A DNA stretch of 64,000 nucleotides, from contig NC_091135.1 of NCBI RefSeq assembly GCF_041381155.1, forward strand, positions 46,489,086 to 46,553,085. The letters run 5' to 3'. A program made the position numbers and the translations under genes. Positions 60,322 to 64,000 of the stretch are shown piece by piece. The stretch comes from Argopecten irradians (taxonomy: Eukaryota; Mollusca; Bivalvia; Pectinida; Pectinidae). The notes under the pieces are model-generated. The model saw only the letters and a program-made list of their open reading frames with translations, made no database searches and was not told the DNA's origin. The stretch's first letter is position 1. Every line of letters begins with the position of its first letter.

Positions 60322-61472
60322 ATTAAGTATACTGCATAATAACGGCGGGCATGAGCCTTATATTATAAAGATATTTTCTTAGTATATCAATGTCATATAT
60401 CATCCAATGCATAAATATAACATAACGCAGTAGTTGTTTTGCATCTTTTTATTACTATTGATCACTGATGTACCTTTTGTGGTTAGAATCTAATATTGCA
60501 TAACAGCCATAGAAAGCAAAGAACTGGCTGTAGACCTTAACTGGTACCAGTCACAAGACAATAGCACTTTTTACGTAATTTCAAATACTAGTGTGTGGTT
60601 GTAAAGATTTGATACTCCATCTTGACAAATGGATTTTATTAAAGTATGATAGCACATGAAATTGAGGATCAGTTTTGATCAAATGAAACCACTTCTCATC
60701 TAAGACAAAGTTATTTTGTTTCTTAATTTGTCATGGTTTAATGTCAAAATTAGTGAAAGCTAAATGTTAAATGATATAGTGTCTGAATCAATGAGAATTT
60801 CTGTGTAAAGTGATCACTCCTCCAATTGATTATTTATATAGACAAGCTGAGATGTCATAATATCACTTTGTCCAATATATACATATAAACTTCCACAGGA
60901 CATTAATGACTAAAATACGTTGTAGGGACTAAACAAGATTGCATTATTTCACAAACTAATTTTGAGATTGATGGTCAAGCACTGTGACTTACTTGGGTAT
61001 GGTTTCAATTAGGAAAGTGATTTGACACAATATAAACACAACAGAAAAATACATGAGAGTAAATGTGAATGACACCAGATAGATTATATTGAATGTAAAC
61101 AATTTTTTATTTTTAAATTCAACCTTGAAATGGTTATCTCCAAATTGATGGATTAAATGTAAAATTTAACAAATGTACAAGTCTGAACTGTTTTTCTGAA
61201 AATGGTCAACTAATAGGAAAGTTTAATACCCAAATAAAACAGAAATAGTATCTTCTGAATTTTTAAGCTTATCTCAATAGAAATCTTTTTCTTCTTCAAA
61301 TGATCATATTATTGAAAGTTTCTTTTATCCATGTAAACATATAGAAACAAGAGCGCAAACAAACTCCCTGTCAATGTCAAGTTCAACTTGATTAACATAG
61401 AGAAGTCAATGTCGACTTTTTACATGTACACAATAAAAGTCTATTAAACAGACAAGTGACATCATCCTCACC
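60322..61472. other. AT-rich stretch without a supportable gene
   Basis: Nothing beyond low-complexity AT-rich sequence was seen. Confidence 0.6.
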
Positions 61473-61680
61473 TCATTCTACAGAACACTGGGACATACAT
61501 AACCTCTTCAACTGCAGAAATTGTACGTGGCCATTATTATTCTGGGGTGAAATTCTGACATGGGCCCAATCTGCTACCTGGTATGGGATTTTTTCATGCT
61601 TGACAAGTTTCCAAATATAAGTGGTCCATCTCACTCGATTAAACAAACTTGGTAACTCTTTATTCAAGCATGCTACAGGC
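61473..61680 (-). CDS. Candidate terminal exon on the minus strand, unidentified
   Basis: After a weak acceptor (GATATTAG|GCC) the minus strand reads PVACLNKELPSLFNRVRWTT, then YIWKLVKHEKIPYQVADWAH, VRISPQNNNGHVQF, and stops at 61475-61473. Residue use, with many Trp and charged residues and no low complexity, looks like real protein. I do not recognise the family. It could be the end of a gene reading in from the right or of a transposable element. Confidence 0.35.
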
Positions 61681-61718
61681 CTAATATCAAGTCCCTAGAC
61701 CACTTAGTTATTGACAAG

Positions 61719-61905
61719 AAATAAAAAAAAAAAAAAAAAGAAGAAGAAGATTTTAGCCTTTTGGACTCGTGTGACTTTGAACGAAGGTCAAGGTCATTAA
61801 TTGGAACAAACTTGATAGCAAGTTGTTAACACAGGGAAGAGCTTATGTTTGACGGACGGCGAACCATGGCACAAGCTCACTTGCCCTTTGGACAGGTGAA
61901 TTAAT
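61719..61905 (+). repeat. Poly(A)/GAA tract and interspersed repeat fragment
   Basis: An A-run followed by GAAGAAGAAGA leads into TTGAACGAAGGTCAAGGTCA and ends with GCTCACTTGCCCTTTGGACA. The end is reminiscent of common mollusc dispersed repeats; this is from memory. Confidence 0.5.
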
Positions 61906-62462
61906 AAATGATATCACAATGACGTACAACTCAAATTGATGATGAACACATTTTAAATACACAGCTAGACAAGACCCTGACCACAGACCTTTCTGTCCTG
62001 TGACTGGTTACTGATCACAAAGTTTCTTTCTAGACATTATCCAAAGAACCCGATTCAACGAGGTTCACTAATCTGCAATCACCATTGCTATGTCCACCTA
62101 ATAACACGCATCACTTTGGCAACTTCGCCACACTTACTAAAACCTTATTCAGGTGGCAAAATTATAAATTAAGGACAAACTGGACAAACAAAATAAGATT
62201 GGGACGAATCTACAGATGCTTTCAACACATAGTGCTGTGTGATTCAGACTAGTAAACCAAGAAATATTTGTTCGCATCTTCTTCCATTTTTACTGCCGTT
62301 CAACAAAGCTGCCATCACTTCAACAAGCACTATGATTTTAAGAGGTCCACGTCTGTAGTTAGGTGGCACATCAGTGTGGAATTGTCTCATCTGACTGATA
62401 TCACTCACTTACTTGGCAGGATTGCGTGTTTGGCGTTTGTAACACTTGACCAGTTCATTAAT

Positions 62463-62776
62463 CTACGCCTGAGCTGGCACTTTCTGAAATGATAAAATAT
62501 TTCAATTTACCCATCAATCAATACAAGGGTAACTGATTAATTGTTCATGAAGTTACAATCTGACAAGGATAATCATCATATCAAACACTCAAGCTTGTCC
62601 TAGACAATGGTTAACTGGAAAAACATATATCAGAGGAAGAACAGTTACCTGTTTTGCTGATCCATCTCTTGGCCGGTTGACACCAGCTGCCTCAAAATCG
62701 TAGTTATAATCCACCCAGCCCTGGCTTCTATTTCTTCCTCCTCCCCTTTGTGGGCCATTATTCCATCGTCCTCCTC
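62463..62776 (-). CDS. Candidate last two exons of an RGG-rich protein gene
   Basis: The minus-strand exon 62776-62649 has acceptor TGTGTTCAG and donor AAACAG|GTAACT. It reads GGRWNNGPQRGGGRNRSQGW, then VDYNYDFEAAGVNRPRDG, ending SAKQ in phase 0. A possible next exon starts at 62483 (CATTTCAG|AAAGTG) and adds KVPAQA before TAG at 62465-62463. Gly-Arg-rich segments are typical of RNA-binding proteins, and YDFEAA loosely recalls FDF motifs of P-body proteins, but no family is recognised. Another frame of the same exon is open because a GGA-GGA-AGA run reads as Glu codons when shifted. Upstream exons would lie beyond 62.8 kb or outside the window. Confidence 0.5.
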
Positions 62777-64000
62777 CTGAACACAGGAAATCAAGGATTA
62801 ATCATCTTAAGAACATATACAGTCTGTTTGTCTGTTTTTTATTTTTTAATTATGATTTTCTTTTTATTAACAAGTGATTCACGTATAGCATTCCAATCAC
62901 ATCCTTTATTTATATGGTGTTCTAGTCTTCAAATTGGTATTTTCACTAAGGCCATTCCAATTTGATTTCTAGTTCGTCGGATTTCTTGCTCCTATTTTCC
63001 GAAAATGAAATAAAAATAAAATATTTTTTTTACCACTCCTTATTTTTTTGTCTGGGAATCTGACGAACCCAGGCAAATTTTCATAGGGTTCATTTTTACT
63101 AGTCACCATTTTCTGGTCACTCAGATGTTTGAATTATTCGTACATTGTGTCTTCAAACCCGCAAGCGTCTTGCAAACCTTTATAACAGAAATGTCAAGTT
63201 TTTCCGCCACCATGTGCAGACAGAGTGGTACTGCGAGGTAGAGACTGAGGGACGCATACTTTTTAATAGGACGTGTCCCGATTTCAGTCTGTTTTTGCCG
63301 ATGTCTGCAACTCTTTTAAAAGACTTTGTGTTCGATCTCACTTTAAAAATGGTGACCATGACAGGTGATTTGACTGGCCGACGTACGAACGAATAATGGT
63401 AATCAAGCATGTCCATTATTTGAAGGCAATCGCTAATTAATTAACACCTCAGTTACCTTATATCTTAAGACCTGGTCAATGTGAATTTTGACACGTGGCC
63501 AACATAGTTTGCATTTGCAAACATGTTTTGATTGCATGACTTAGTAACAACTAGCTAGGTGACGATTCGTCTGCTATTTGGTCATATTAACATCGGTAGT
63601 AAATTACACATTTTACTGAGATCCAAACCTATTGTTACTTTAGTGTTACTTTCTACGACAATATAACATACATTTGCCTTCATTTTTGTGTTGATAGGTT
63701 AAATGAATATTTGCGTTTGATTTACTCAAAGCGTTTCATGAGAAAATCATAAATAATCAATTTAAAATATTTCTTATATGATATGAATGCTGATATACAT
63801 GTAAAACTTTTGAGCCATACTGTCCATATTTTTTTTTAAAAATATACTTTTTAGAGACAATGAATTAATGTGATTAAAATGAATTATGTTGTTGTTTATA
63901 CTGTTGTAGTTATACATTTAATTTTATAAACATATGCATAATCTCATTCAAAGTATGAGCAGCTAAGTTAGAAACTTGCTAAACAAAAAAAATCAGTTCC
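62777..64000. other. No supportable gene
   Basis: A GC-richer patch at 63150-63400 is open on both strands (83 and 78 codons). On the minus strand it contains CATGGTGGCGGAAAAACTTG, a start-like context, near 63211. It could be a first exon of the RGG gene, but the following GTTTGC is a poor donor. The rest is AT-rich. Confidence 0.4.

Noticed and set aside
63180..63416. Overlapping open frames on both strands and a GGTGGCGGAAAAA start-like context
   Set aside because: The following donor candidate (GTTTGC) is poor and phase with the RGG exon could not be shown.
1..64000. CRISPR arrays, operons, bacterial defence systems
   Set aside because: The window is animal DNA with spliced genes; the tandem repeats have no spacers and are minisatellites.

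Overview
This window is animal genomic DNA with long AT-rich introns, GT-AG introns, minisatellites, MITE-like hairpins and non-LTR retrotransposon debris. The exon-intron style, the repeat types and the protein sequences suggest a mollusc, probably a bivalve and perhaps a scallop; this is inference from recalled repeat motifs and was not searched. Coding content is sparse, and most long open frames here are chance or repeat-derived.

Three genes can be reconstructed exon by exon. (1) A plus-strand gene, 22708-35583 (possibly starting upstream, with an exon near 8.6 kb), encodes three CUB domains, two LDL-receptor class A modules and a short hydrophobic C-terminus: a cell-surface or secreted binding protein. 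The intron before its first LDLa exon ends in an array of about 19 copies of its own 3' splice site. (2) A minus-strand gene, 51743-50057, encodes the complete GINS complex subunit Psf3 (GINS3) in three exons. Its 3' part is repeated, apparently without change, in a 1155-bp head-to-tail duplication (48547-49701 / 49702-50856). (3) A plus-strand gene, 52570-56941, encodes a 174-residue secreted protein of the ML / GM2-activator type in five exons. It lies head to head with GINS3 across 826 bp.

Layout: 1-6.06 kb has no supportable gene; 6.06-7.22 kb holds a 5'-truncated LINE with a 17-bp target-site duplication, followed by a MITE; 8.55-8.69 kb is a candidate upstream exon of the CUB gene; 8.7-22.7 kb is intron or intergenic; 22.7-35.6 kb is the CUB/LDLa gene; 36-41.6 kb is repeats, including a 28-bp minisatellite; 41.6-47.6 kb is a patchwork of duplicated, partly coding segments that look like decayed copies of an unidentified spliced gene or element; 47.7-52 kb is GINS3 and its partial duplicate; 52.5-57.2 kb is the ML-domain gene, whose third intron carries a 950-bp palindrome and a second hairpin element; 58-60.3 kb is MITE, tRNA-like and tandem repeats; 61.4-62.8 kb has two or three candidate minus-strand exons, one rich in RGG, of unidentified genes.

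The genes share no obvious pathway: one is replication machinery and two are extracellular or secretory. The most unusual structure is the amplified splice-acceptor array at 33.1-33.77 kb.
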